Shown in pieces: positions 35,001 to 42,225 of a DNA stretch of 64,000 nucleotides (the first letter of the stretch is position 1; the number at the start of each line of letters is the position of its first letter). Both the position numbers and the translations under genes were made by a program. Under the pieces are notes generated by a model that did no database searches, was not told where the DNA came from, and saw only the letters and a list, made by a program, of their open reading frames with translations. Origin of the DNA: AC-37 sp036389835 (GTDB taxonomy: Bacteria; Actinomycetota; Thermoleophilia; Solirubrobacterales; Thermoleophilaceae); NCBI GenBank assembly GCA_036389835.1, contig DASVWC010000029.1, positions 124,001 through 188,000 of the forward strand, in the 5' to 3' direction.

Positions 35001-35997
35001 CGTCGCTCCACTCGATCACCGCGGCGCCCCAGGTGAAGCCGGCCCCGATCGCCGCCATCAGCACGCGCGTGCCCTCGTGCAGGCGGCACTCGCGCCTGGC
35101 CACGTCGAGGGCGAGCGGGATCGACGCCGCCGACGTGTTGCCGAGGCACTCGATGCAGTCCACGACTCGGCCGCCGGGGAGGTCGAGGCGCTCGCCGACC
35201 GCCCGCGTGATCCGCGCGTTGGCCTGGTGGTAGACGAACACGTCGACGTCGGCGAGCGTCAGGCCCGCGGCGGCGACCGCCTCGAGCGTGACCTGCGAGA
35301 GGTAGTCGACCGCGTAGGCGAAGGTCTGCTGGCCCTCCATGCGCAGCTTCATCTCGTCGCGCGTCATGTAGACGACGTCCCGGGAGCGGTCGTCGCAGCG
35401 CAGCACGCACGGGCCGATCCGGCTCGGCGGCTCGACGGCGGTCAGCACGACCGCGCCGGCCCCGTCCCCGATCAGCGGCGCCGTGCGGCGGTCGTCGGCG
35501 TCGAGGAAGCGCGTCAGCGTCTCGGCGCCCACCACCAGCACCGTGTCGGCGCGACCTGCCTCGATCTGCGCCGCCCCGAGCGCCACCCCGGAGAGGAAGC
35601 CCATGCAGGCCGCGCCGAGGTCGACGCCGCCGGCGCGCGTGGCGCCGAGCGCGGCCGCGACCAGCGGGGCCGCGTTCGGGAGGATCTCGTCCTGGGTGAA
35701 GGTCCCGACCAGCACGAGGTCGAGCTCGGCGGGATCCACGTCCGCGCGCTCGAGCGCGTTCCTGGCGGCCTCGGTCGCGAGGTCGCTGAGCCGCTCGTCC
35801 GGCTCGACCATCCGGCGCTCGCGCACGCCGATCCGCTTGACGATCCAGCGGTCGTCCACGCCGAGCCGCTCGGCGATCTGCTCGTTCGGCACGGACGTGC
35901 GCGGCAGGGCCACGCCGAGCGACGCGATCGCGGCGCCGCGCATCACGCGCTCGCCGTGCGCCGCGACGGCTGGGTGGGTGGCGACGCTCTCAGCCAT
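34990..35997 (-). CDS. fabH: Beta-ketoacyl-ACP synthase III
   Basis: This 335-residue KASIII starts chains by condensing an acyl-CoA with malonyl-ACP. The triad is Cys131 (GAACMGFLSG), His257 (YHQANARI) and Asn287 (LGNTSAASIP). Its own copy within the cluster suggests a chosen starter unit, but this cannot be read from sequence. An 18-residue N-terminal extension precedes the fold. The ATG overlaps the fabD stop by 8 bases. Confidence 0.94.
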   Translation of the reverse strand: MAESVATHPAVAAHGERVMRGAAIASLGVALPRTSVPNEQIAERLGVDDRWIVKRIGVRERRMVEPDERLSDLATEAARNALERADVDPAELDLVLVGTFTQDEILPNAAPLVAAALGATRAGGVDLGAACMGFLSGVALGAAQIEAGRADTVLVVGAETLTRFLDADDRRTAPLIGDGAGAVVLTAVEPPSRIGPCVLRCDDRSRDVVYMTRDEMKLRMEGQQTFAYAVDYLSQVTLEAVAAAGLTLADVDVFVYHQANARITRAVGERLDLPGGRVVDCIECLGNTSAASIPLALDVARRECRLHEGTRVLMAAIGAGFTWGAAVIEWSDGGT

Positions 35998-36910
35998 GGA
36001 CGGCCTCGAGCTCCTCCAGCCGGACGACCTCGGCGCCGGGCAGGGTCACCGCCACGAGCTTGGTGAGGACCTCGCCCGGTCCCACCTCGGCGAAGCGCCG
36101 GATGCCGCGGTCGCTCAGCGCGAGCAGCACCTCGCGCCAGCGCACGCCGTGGGTGAGGGACGCGGCGAGCAGCCGGCGGATGTCGTCCGCGTCGCCGAAC
36201 TCCGCGGCCGAGACGCAGGAGAAGACCGGCGCCCGCGGCGGGCGGAACCGCAGCCGCGCGAGCACATCGCTGAACTCGCCGGCGACGAGGTCCATCGCCG
36301 GTGAGTGGAACGCGCCCTTGATCGGAAGCCGGGACGCCCGCAGCCCGCGCGCCTTCGCGGCCGTCCGCGCCTGCGCGATCGCCTCCCCGTCGCCCGAGAG
36401 GACCACCTGCTCGGGCGAGTTGTCGTTGGCGAGGGTCAGGCCGTGCGTGCGGGCCAGCTCGGCGGCCACGTCCGGGCTCGCTCCGACCGCCAGCATCGCC
36501 CCCTCGGGGCGCTCGGAGGCGGCGCGCTGCATGAGGCGGCCGCGCTCGACCACCAGCCGCAGGCCGTCCTCCTCGTCGAGGCTGCCGGCCGCGACCAGCG
36601 CCGCGACCTCGCCCAGCGAGTGGCCGGCGTACGCGGACGCAGCGGCGGCGTCGCCGTCGCCCAGGCACGCCACGCTGGCGCAGTAGATCGCCGGCTGGAG
36701 GTAGGCCGTGCCGTCCTGGAGCCGGGTGAACGGATCCTCGCCGACCGCCTCACGGGCGAGCTCGAGCAGGCCGGGGCGGCGCTCCTCCACGAGCTCGCGC
36801 ATGCCTGCCTGCTGGCTTCCCTGGCCTGGAAATAGCAATGCGGTCAACGGCGGCTCCCACGTGACGACGGCGCGCTCGGCACCCCTCCTGTGCGGGCCGG
36901 AGGCTGGCAC
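35990..36910 (-). CDS. fabD: Malonyl-CoA:ACP transacylase, first gene of the FAS operon
   Basis: The protein (306 residues) loads malonyl groups onto the ACP. Motifs are LLFPGQGSQQAGM, GHSLGE with Ser98, and FHSPAM with His202. GTG 36910 is chosen because a TAACCA -10 hexamer (36924-36919) ends 9 bases upstream, the same geometry as other leaderless genes here. It gives a 22-residue extension before the usual MTALLFPGQG-like start; a TTG there is the alternative. It begins an 11-gene chain of overlapping or closely spaced genes running to 27505. Confidence 0.92.
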   Translation of the reverse strand: MPASGPHRRGAERAVVTWEPPLTALLFPGQGSQQAGMRELVEERRPGLLELAREAVGEDPFTRLQDGTAYLQPAIYCASVACLGDGDAAAASAYAGHSLGEVAALVAAGSLDEEDGLRLVVERGRLMQRAASERPEGAMLAVGASPDVAAELARTHGLTLANDNSPEQVVLSGDGEAIAQARTAAKARGLRASRLPIKGAFHSPAMDLVAGEFSDVLARLRFRPPRAPVFSCVSAAEFGDADDIRRLLAASLTHGVRWREVLLALSDRGIRRFAEVGPGEVLTKLVAVTLPGAEVVRLEELEAVHG

Positions 36911-36918
36911 CGCGTGCT

Positions 36919-36980
36919 TGGTTACGGCGCCGTCCGGTCCTTGCTTTCACCTGGGCGGGGGAGGAATCACCCCCCCTGGT
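36919..36980 (-). promoter_or_regulatory. Promoter of the FAS operon with C-run/G-run motif
   Basis: On the minus strand ACCAGGGGGGGTGATT (36980-36965) resembles the motif upstream of the ligase, flavoprotein and split-barrel operons. The -10 hexamer TAACCA (36924-36919) follows about 46 bases after the G-run, a slightly longer spacing than the 41-43 seen elsewhere. The region lies immediately downstream of the response-regulator gene, a natural place for its target. Confidence 0.45.
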
Positions 36981-36999
36981 GGAGGCGGCTGAGCTCAGG

Positions 37000-37662
37000 T
37001 CAGTCGATCAACCCCATGCGCTGCGCGCGGACGATCGCATCGGCGCGGTTCTTGGCCTTGAGCTTGCGGTAGAGCGTGCGCGTGTGGTCCTTCACCGTGT
37101 GGGTCGAGAGGAACAGCCGGTCCGCGATCTCCCGGTTGGTCGCGCCGGCCGCGATCAGCGGCAGGACCTGCTGCTCGCGGTCGGTGAGCCCGCGCGGCGG
37201 CTGCTCCTGGACGGGCACGAACACCGACATCCCGAGGCCGACCATCCGGGCCGCGCCGGCGATGTCGCGCGCCTCCCAGGACTTCGGGACGAACCCGAGT
37301 GCGCCGACGCTGCGGGCGCTGCTCACCGTGACCTGGCCCATGCCCGACATGAGCAGCACGCGCGTGACCGGCGACGCCTCGATCAGCCGCGGGCACAGCT
37401 CCGCACCGGACTCCGACCCGAGGCGCACGTCCACCAGCGCGACATGGGGCTCGTAGCGCGTCGCGAGCTGGATCGCCTCCTCGGAGTCCCGCGCGCCGAG
37501 GCAGCGCTGGACCCAGGTCTCGGCCCCGAGCAGGAGGCGGAACCCCCACTGGATCACGTCGTGGTCGTCGACGACCAGCACGCGGAGCCGGCGCTGCTTC
37601 TCGGAGGACACGCCGCTCTCGGTCTGGAAGCGCGTGACGGAATCTTTCATGACCGTGTTCAA
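37000..37662 (-). CDS. NarL/LuxR-type response regulator
   Basis: This 220-residue two-domain regulator has a receiver with Asp32-Asp33, phospho-acceptor Asp78 (ALVDVRLGS) and Lys127 (FVPKSW). A LuxR-type HTH follows (about 157-220): LTDREQQVLPLIAAGATNRE, then ADRLFLSTHTVKDHTRTLYR. Such proteins bind short inverted or direct repeats after phosphorylation. The kinase at 30394-30882 in the adjacent FAS operon is the likely partner. The TTG start is preceded by TACTTT (37675-37670), 8 bases upstream, consistent with a leaderless message; ATG 37650 is the alternative. It is the best candidate to bind the recurring C-run/G-run motif. Confidence 0.9.
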   Translation of the reverse strand: MNTVMKDSVTRFQTESGVSSEKQRRLRVLVVDDHDVIQWGFRLLLGAETWVQRCLGARDSEEAIQLATRYEPHVALVDVRLGSESGAELCPRLIEASPVTRVLLMSGMGQVTVSSARSVGALGFVPKSWEARDIAGAARMVGLGMSVFVPVQEQPPRGLTDREQQVLPLIAAGATNREIADRLFLSTHTVKDHTRTLYRKLKAKNRADAIVRAQRMGLID

Positions 37663-37669
37663 GTGCTGA

Positions 37670-37675
37670 AAAGTA
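37670..37675 (-). promoter_or_regulatory. -10 element of the response-regulator gene
   Basis: TACTTT on the minus strand ends 8 bases before TTG 37662. This is a locally AT-rich spot in very GC-rich DNA, and no Shine-Dalgarno sequence is seen before the start. The 154-bp region to the AraC gene shows nothing else I recognise. Confidence 0.4.
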
Positions 37676-37816
37676 TTCGTGCAAATTCCGGAGTGTCTAG
37701 GGGTCTAACGCTGCGTCTGGGTGGACTTTTCGCGCATCGGACCATCCGTTCGGCGGATCCGAGGCCCACCCAGGTGGGTGTCGCGCCCCGAGCGGCTGCT
37801 CCGGCGCGTGGGTGGG

Positions 37817-38689
37817 TCAGCGGTTTCGCTCGCGCCAGCGCTGCGGCGGCAGGCCGTGCGCGGCCCGGAACCGGCGCCGGAAGTACTTCGGGTCGTGGAA
37901 CCCGACCGTGCGGGCGATGACGTCGATCGTGTGGTCGGTCTCGAGCAGCAGCCGGCGCGCCTCGCGCATGCGCCGCTCCTCGATCCACTGCCGCACGCTC
38001 CCGCCGGTCGTCCGCTTCGCGAGGCGGCCCAGGTGGCTCGGCGAGCTCGCGACCGCCTGGCCGATGTCGCTGACCGACAGGTCGTCGGCGTAGCGGGCGT
38101 CGATCACCTCGAGCATCTCCTCGACCGGGTCCGGTAGCGGCCTGACCGCCGCGCCGTCGGGGGCGAGGCGCGCCGTGTCCACGAGCAGCAGGGCGAGCTG
38201 GGCGCGCACGGCCTGCTGGTAGCCGAGCCGGCGCTCGCTCAGCTCGGCGGCCGTCTCGGCGAACCGGCGCGACCAGCGCGGCCGGTCCCGTAGGGGAACC
38301 ACGTGGCGGTGCGGGCGCTGCGCCTCGGGCCGGACCATCGCGAGCCAGCGCGGGTCGCCGGGGAGCGGCAGGTATCCGGGGGCGGTCGGGGACTCCGGCG
38401 GCACGGCGTCCGGCATGAAGCTGGCGATCCAGCCGCGCGTGGCGCCGAGGCCGCTTCCGTCGTAGGCCTCGTGGGGGGCGATCACGTAGAGGTCGCCGTC
38501 GGAGGTCTCGTAGGCGGCGCCGCGGATCTTGTGCCAGCCGCCGGCGCGCTCGACGAACATGATCGTGAAGAAGCCGCGGTCCTGGGGACCCGACAGAAGT
38601 TGCGCACCGCGTGCCTCGATCCTCGCCACGGAGGCGCGTGGCGTCCCCCCCGGCGCGGTTCCCTCATGCCCGCCGGCGGACCTCGACAT
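37817..38689 (-). CDS. AraC-family transcriptional regulator
   Basis: The C-terminal 95 residues contain the two AraC HTH units: LSVSDIGQAVASSPSHLGRL, then TIDVIARTVGFHDPKYFRRR and HGLPPQRWRERNR. The N-terminal part is a cupin-like ligand domain (GFFTIMFVERAGGWHKIRG, DGDLYVIAPHEAYDGS). The frame is open back to ATG 38809. I prefer ATG 38689 because it leaves a short leader before the domain, but no clear ribosome site or -10 decides it. A C-run/G-run element lies upstream at 38832-38851. Its target and inducer are unknown. Confidence 0.82.
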   Translation of the reverse strand: MSRSAGGHEGTAPGGTPRASVARIEARGAQLLSGPQDRGFFTIMFVERAGGWHKIRGAAYETSDGDLYVIAPHEAYDGSGLGATRGWIASFMPDAVPPESPTAPGYLPLPGDPRWLAMVRPEAQRPHRHVVPLRDRPRWSRRFAETAAELSERRLGYQQAVRAQLALLLVDTARLAPDGAAVRPLPDPVEEMLEVIDARYADDLSVSDIGQAVASSPSHLGRLAKRTTGGSVRQWIEERRMREARRLLLETDHTIDVIARTVGFHDPKYFRRRFRAAHGLPPQRWRERNR

Positions 38690-38831
38690 ATGAATCTCGG
38701 CTGACCACGGCAGTCTCCCCCAGCGGTGCCTTCCCACGCACGCGCGGCCGGGTGGTAGACGAGCGGCGCGCCTAACTCGGTTGACCGCTTTGCGGCATCC
38801 GACCTGCATCGTCTCATGCGGGTCGGCGGCT

Positions 38832-38851
38832 CCTCCCCCCGCACGGGGTAG
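38832..38851 (-). promoter_or_regulatory. C-run/G-run element upstream of the AraC gene
   Basis: The minus strand reads CTACCCCGTGCGGGGGGAGG, similar to the motif upstream of the biosynthetic operons. No -10 at the common 41-46 base spacing is evident here, so this copy is less certain. Confidence 0.3.
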
Positions 38852-38890
38852 CCGCTCCGGCGTAGGGCGGCAGGCCCGGGGGCGGGCGGC

Positions 38891-41527
38891 TCAGCGCGCC
38901 CGGCGGCGGCGGGCCAGCAGCGGCGGCAGCGCGATCCCGGTCACGACCAGCAGGGCGACCGGGGGGAGGACGCGGCGGCGATGCGCGGGGCCGCCCCGGG
39001 CCTGGCCCGCGCGCGGGTTGCCCGCGCGGGGGGCGGCCTGACCGCGGCCGGCCTGGCTCCGGCCGGCCTGCCCCGGCGGGCTCCCGGCCTGGCCCCAGGC
39101 CGGCGGGCTCCCGGCCTGGCCCCGGACCGGCGGGCTCCCGGCCTGGCCGCGGCCGGGTGCGTAGGTCTCGCTCGGGCGGACGGGGCCCCGCCCCCGCCCC
39201 GCGTCGCCTGCCGGCGGGGCCTGTCCGGCGCCGGCCGGACCCCGGCCGCCCGGGCGGCCGTCGCCGGCCGGCTCAGGCCGCCCTCCGGGTGGGCCCGCGG
39301 GCGACGTCCGCGACGGTCCGCTCGCCGGTCGCGACTCATCCTCCGCGGCCTGCTGCGGCACCGGATACCCCGCGGCCGGCCAGGCGGACGAAGCGGGCTG
39401 CTCGGCTCCGGTCACGGCGTCCGCCGCGCGGCCGGGGTCGTGCGCCGGATCGTGGCCGCGGCCGTGACCCGGGCTGTGGCCGGCGCCCGGCCGGTCGCCG
39501 TGGCGGTCCACGTAGTCGTCGGGCGGGAGAACCGGGCCGGGCTCCACGGGCGGAGGGATCACCTCGCGCCGGTACGGATCGCACGGGTCGAGGCAGGGGT
39601 CGTCCGGGCCCAGGAGCACCCCGTTGCACGGCCGCACGCAGCGGATTCCCTGCGGGACGGTGCCGGGCGGGCAGACGATCTTCCCGATGCAGCCCTGCGG
39701 ACTCGGCGTGGTGTCGAGCGGGCACACCGGCGGCAGCTCGCAGCGATCGCCGACCGGCTTGGTCCCACTCGGGCACACCGCGGGCAGCTCGCAGTGGTCG
39801 CCGGCCGGCTTCGCCCCGTCCGGGCACTTGACCGGGGGCTCGCACACCTCCCCGTGACGAGTGGTCGGGGGCGGGCAGACGACGCGGCCGAGGCAGGTCC
39901 CGTCGGCGAGCAGCTTGGCCCCCTTCGGGCACCGGACGCGCCGGCGGCAGATCCCCTTGCGCACCTTGATGGTGTTCGGGGGGCAGACGGCCCGGTACTC
40001 GCACCTGCCGTTGCGGAACCGCGCTCGCGGGGGACAGACCGCGTCGATCTCGCAATGGCCGTTCACGAAGTGGCCGACGCGGCAGATCGGGACGACGCGG
40101 TCGGGGCAGCTGCCGTCGGGCAGGGGCGCCTGTCCGCCGGGGCAGCCGTCCTCGGGGCAGCTGCCATCGGGCCGGCGCGCCTGGCCGCCGGGGCAGCCGT
40201 CGACCGGCGGGCAGCTGCCGTCTGGCAGGCGTGCCTGTCCGCCGGGGCAGCCGTCGACCGGCGGGCAGCTGCCGTCGGGCAGGCGCGCCTCGCCGCCGGG
40301 GCAGCCGTCGATCGGCACGCAGGGCCCGTCGGGGAGTCGTATGCGCGGGGGGCGGCAGCCGTCGTCGGGCACGCAGCTCCCGTCCGGAAGGCGTGTCCGC
40401 GGGGGCGGGCAATCCGGGTCTGGCCCGCACTGGCCGTCCACGGCACGGTCCCCGTCGGGACAGGCGGGCTCGCAGTGATCGCGCACGCGCACGGTGCCGG
40501 ACGGGCACTCGCCCCCCGACTCGCTGACGCCGGCGATGCCCTGCGCGACTGCGGCGATCGGGACGAGGCTCGCTCGCGCGTTGCGCGCCTCGCCGGGACG
40601 GTCGAGCGAGGTCGCCGACAGGCCGAGCGCTCCGGCGACGACGAGCAGCGCAGCCACCCCACCGAGCGCGAGCGCGCGCCGTCCGTGCCGGCGCCTGGAG
40701 CTGCGGCGCACGGCCTCGGGCCCACCCGACGACGGCGGCGGCTCCGCGGCGAACGCCGAGGCCTCCTTGATGACGGCGAGCAGGAGCGCCGGCGCGATGT
40801 GCGGCAGGAGATCGTCCAGCGCGGTCGCGAGACCCTTCATCGACCGCGCCGCGTCGGGGCAGACCGGGCAGGCGTCCACGTGCGCCCGCAGCGCGGCGTC
40901 GGCCGCCGGGCTGCGCTGGTCGTCCGACATGAGCTTGCGCGCCGGTCCGCACATGGCGTCCGGCTCGGGGAGCTGGGGCTGGAGCGCGAGCCGCGCCGCG
41001 GAGACGCACGCGCGGGCGGTCGCCTGGTCGATCTTCAGGACGTCGGCGATCGCCCCGTAGGGGAGGTTCCCGAGCTCGCGCAGCGCCAGCCCGCCGCGCT
41101 GCGTCTCCGAGAGCGACTCGAAGCGCTCGGCGAACGGCGCCTCGGCGGCCCGCGCCGGCACGGCCGCCGCCGCCGCCTCGCCCCGCTTCCAGACCGGCAC
41201 CCGCCTCGGCGGCTCCGGCGCGGCGGGGCCCGCGCCCGCGCCGCCACCGGCGGCCTCCTCGTAGGCAAGGCGCAGCAGCCAGCGCCCAGGGTTCGTGGAG
41301 ACACCGGACTCCTCGAGCGCGCGCGCGGCGCGGCCCGCCACGCGCCGGACCAGGTCCTCGCCGTCGGCCGCGCCCACGAGCGAGCAGCAGAAGCGGAACA
41401 CGTCGTCGCCGGACTCGGCGAAGACCGCCTCGAAGCCGGACTCGCACCCGCGCGCCGCCATCGCGGTCAGCTGCTCCAGCGCGGTGGGCTCCGTGCCGCC
41501 GCCCTGTCGATCCCCTGTGTCCGCCAC
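38891..41527 (-). CDS. Membrane-spanning fusion: ECF-sigma-like, zinc anti-sigma, Cys-rich repeat ectodomain
   Basis: This 878-residue protein has an unusual domain order. Residues of about 30-95 resemble sigma region 2 (VFRFCCSLVGAADGEDLVRR; NPGRWLLRLAY), and 135-182 resemble region 4 (LSETQRGGLALRELGNLPYG; AIADVLKIDQATARACV). A zinc-binding anti-sigma motif follows (Cys193; His216-x3-Cys220-x2-Cys223), then a transmembrane helix (about 285-303). The outside part has about 20 Cys-rich units of the type CPxGxxxxPDGSC (about 334-660), then a Gly/Pro/Gln-rich low-complexity region and a C-terminal hydrophobic helix followed by RRRRAR. No LPxTG motif is seen. Inference: a membrane-held regulator reading an envelope signal. 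Start GTG follows AGGGGGC. Confidence 0.75.
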   Translation of the reverse strand: MADTGDRQGGGTEPTALEQLTAMAARGCESGFEAVFAESGDDVFRFCCSLVGAADGEDLVRRVAGRAARALEESGVSTNPGRWLLRLAYEEAAGGGAGAGPAAPEPPRRVPVWKRGEAAAAAVPARAAEAPFAERFESLSETQRGGLALRELGNLPYGAIADVLKIDQATARACVSAARLALQPQLPEPDAMCGPARKLMSDDQRSPAADAALRAHVDACPVCPDAARSMKGLATALDDLLPHIAPALLLAVIKEASAFAAEPPPSSGGPEAVRRSSRRRHGRRALALGGVAALLVVAGALGLSATSLDRPGEARNARASLVPIAAVAQGIAGVSESGGECPSGTVRVRDHCEPACPDGDRAVDGQCGPDPDCPPPRTRLPDGSCVPDDGCRPPRIRLPDGPCVPIDGCPGGEARLPDGSCPPVDGCPGGQARLPDGSCPPVDGCPGGQARRPDGSCPEDGCPGGQAPLPDGSCPDRVVPICRVGHFVNGHCEIDAVCPPRARFRNGRCEYRAVCPPNTIKVRKGICRRRVRCPKGAKLLADGTCLGRVVCPPPTTRHGEVCEPPVKCPDGAKPAGDHCELPAVCPSGTKPVGDRCELPPVCPLDTTPSPQGCIGKIVCPPGTVPQGIRCVRPCNGVLLGPDDPCLDPCDPYRREVIPPPVEPGPVLPPDDYVDRHGDRPGAGHSPGHGRGHDPAHDPGRAADAVTGAEQPASSAWPAAGYPVPQQAAEDESRPASGPSRTSPAGPPGGRPEPAGDGRPGGRGPAGAGQAPPAGDAGRGRGPVRPSETYAPGRGQAGSPPVRGQAGSPPAWGQAGSPPGQAGRSQAGRGQAAPRAGNPRAGQARGGPAHRRRVLPPVALLVVTGIALPPLLARRRRAR
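39072..39160. repeat. Short tandem repeats coding Gly-Gln-Ala-Gly-Ser-Pro-Pro units
   Basis: A unit of about 27-33 bases (core GGCGGGCTCCCGGCCTGGCC) occurs three times and encodes GQAGSPP-type peptides in the low-complexity tail of the sigma fusion protein. Copy number may vary between strains. Confidence 0.6.
40110..40315. repeat. Tandem repeats of about 60 bases coding Cys-rich units
   Basis: About four near-identical copies encode DGCPGGQARLPDGSCPPV-type units of the sigma fusion ectodomain. Copies differ by a few substitutions, and one is shortened by deletion of two codons. Recent duplication is likely, and assembly errors are possible here. Confidence 0.7.
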
Positions 41528-41554
41528 GCCCCCTCGCGATTCCTTTCCGGGAAG

Positions 41555-41604
41555 ACACTAAAGCGAGAGGGGCCTCTGGCGCAATACCACCATCCTGGGG
41601 TACC
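41555..41604 (-). promoter_or_regulatory. Promoter region of the sigma fusion gene
   Basis: The minus strand holds a -10-like TAGTGT (41560-41555) and, upstream, GGTACCCCAGGATGGTGGTATT (41604-41583), a weaker relative of the C-run/G-run element. A ribosome site (AGGGGG) precedes GTG 41527, so this message appears to have a leader. Confidence 0.3.
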
Positions 41605-41622
41605 GCGGCAGCCCCTTTGCGC

Positions 41623-41961
41623 CTAGTCCACGGTGATGGTGTTCTCCGCGTGGTCCATCTGCCCGCTGCCCGGGTTCACGTAGATCAGGAAGGTGTGCTC
41701 GCCCGCGGAGTGGCGCCCGAGCGGGTGGACCGCGTTGACCCCGTCGCCCGGGGCCACGGGCCCGGAGCTCCACTCGCTCAGCCAGCTGCCGTCGACCTCG
41801 TGGCCGGCGCGGCACTCGCCCTCCTCGTCCCCCACGTTCTTGATCTCGAAGACCGACACGAGGCCGCTCTCGCTGTGCGGGCTCGGGTGGCCCTGCGGGT
41901 TGTCGTTCGGGTCGCAGCGGACCCGCAGCCCGTCGGGTGAAAGCTCGAACATCGCCGGCAT
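41623..41961 (-). CDS. Small conserved-looking protein of unknown function
   Basis: This 112-residue acidic protein starts at an ATG with a good ribosome site (AGGAGG). It has alternating beta-strand-like segments (LVSVFEIKNVGDEEGECRAG, GEHTFLIYVNPGSG, NTITVD) that suggest an Ig-like or CARDB-like beta sandwich. No signal peptide is visible. Two Cys are present (16 and about 50). It stands alone between the sigma fusion gene and the thiolase. I do not recognise the family. Confidence 0.6.
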   Translation of the reverse strand: MPAMFELSPDGLRVRCDPNDNPQGHPSPHSESGLVSVFEIKNVGDEEGECRAGHEVDGSWLSEWSSGPVAPGDGVNAVHPLGRHSAGEHTFLIYVNPGSGQMDHAENTITVD

Positions 41962-42033
41962 CTGTGCGCCTCCTCGTTGCCCTGGTTGCGAAGGCGCTCG
42001 AACCTAGTCCCGGGCGCGCCCGCGCACAAGAGG

Positions 42034-42062
42034 CGAAAGGGGCAGCGTTCGTTGCCCTTTCG
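42034..42062. other. Bulged hairpin in the 41962-42225 intergenic region
   Basis: CGAAAGGGGCA (42034-42044) pairs with TGCCCTTTCG (42053-42062), leaving one bulged G and an 8-base loop. It lies upstream of the small leftward gene and of the thiolase, so it could be a leader structure or part of a terminator. The remainder of this 264-base gap holds the direct repeats at 42145-42199 and nothing else I recognise. Confidence 0.35.
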
Positions 42063-42144
42063 GCGCCCGGGCGGCCCGGCGGCCGCGGGCGTCATCGGTC
42101 ACAGACGCGCGGCTGCGCGAGTCGTATGCTTCCCCCCACAAGGC

Positions 42145-42199
42145 CCCGTGGAGTGCGACCGCCGGGGGATAAACCTGCCCGTGGAGTGCGACCGCCGGG
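42145..42199 (+). repeat. Two 22-bp direct repeats upstream of the thiolase gene
   Basis: CCCGTGGAGTGCGACCGCCG plus GG occurs exactly at 42145-42166 and again at 42178-42199, a 33-base period (three helical turns). The second copy ends 26 bases before ATG 42226. Placement on one DNA face suggests a binding site for a dimeric regulator; a simple duplication is also possible. Confidence 0.55.
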
Positions 42200-42225
42200 C
42201 GTCATCACCGAAAGGACCCATAGCC

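Noticed and set aside
32787..36910. Aromatic type II polyketide synthase
   Set aside because: There is a single KASII without a chain-length factor, and full reduction enzymes (FabG, MaoC, FabI) are present, so a fatty acid-type synthase is the better reading.
40110..40315. CRISPR-like array
   Set aside because: The repeats are in frame, encode Cys-rich units, have no unique spacers, and no cas gene is near.
38950..41400. LPxTG sortase anchoring of the sigma fusion protein
   Set aside because: The C terminus has a hydrophobic helix and RRRRAR but no LPxTG-type motif before it.
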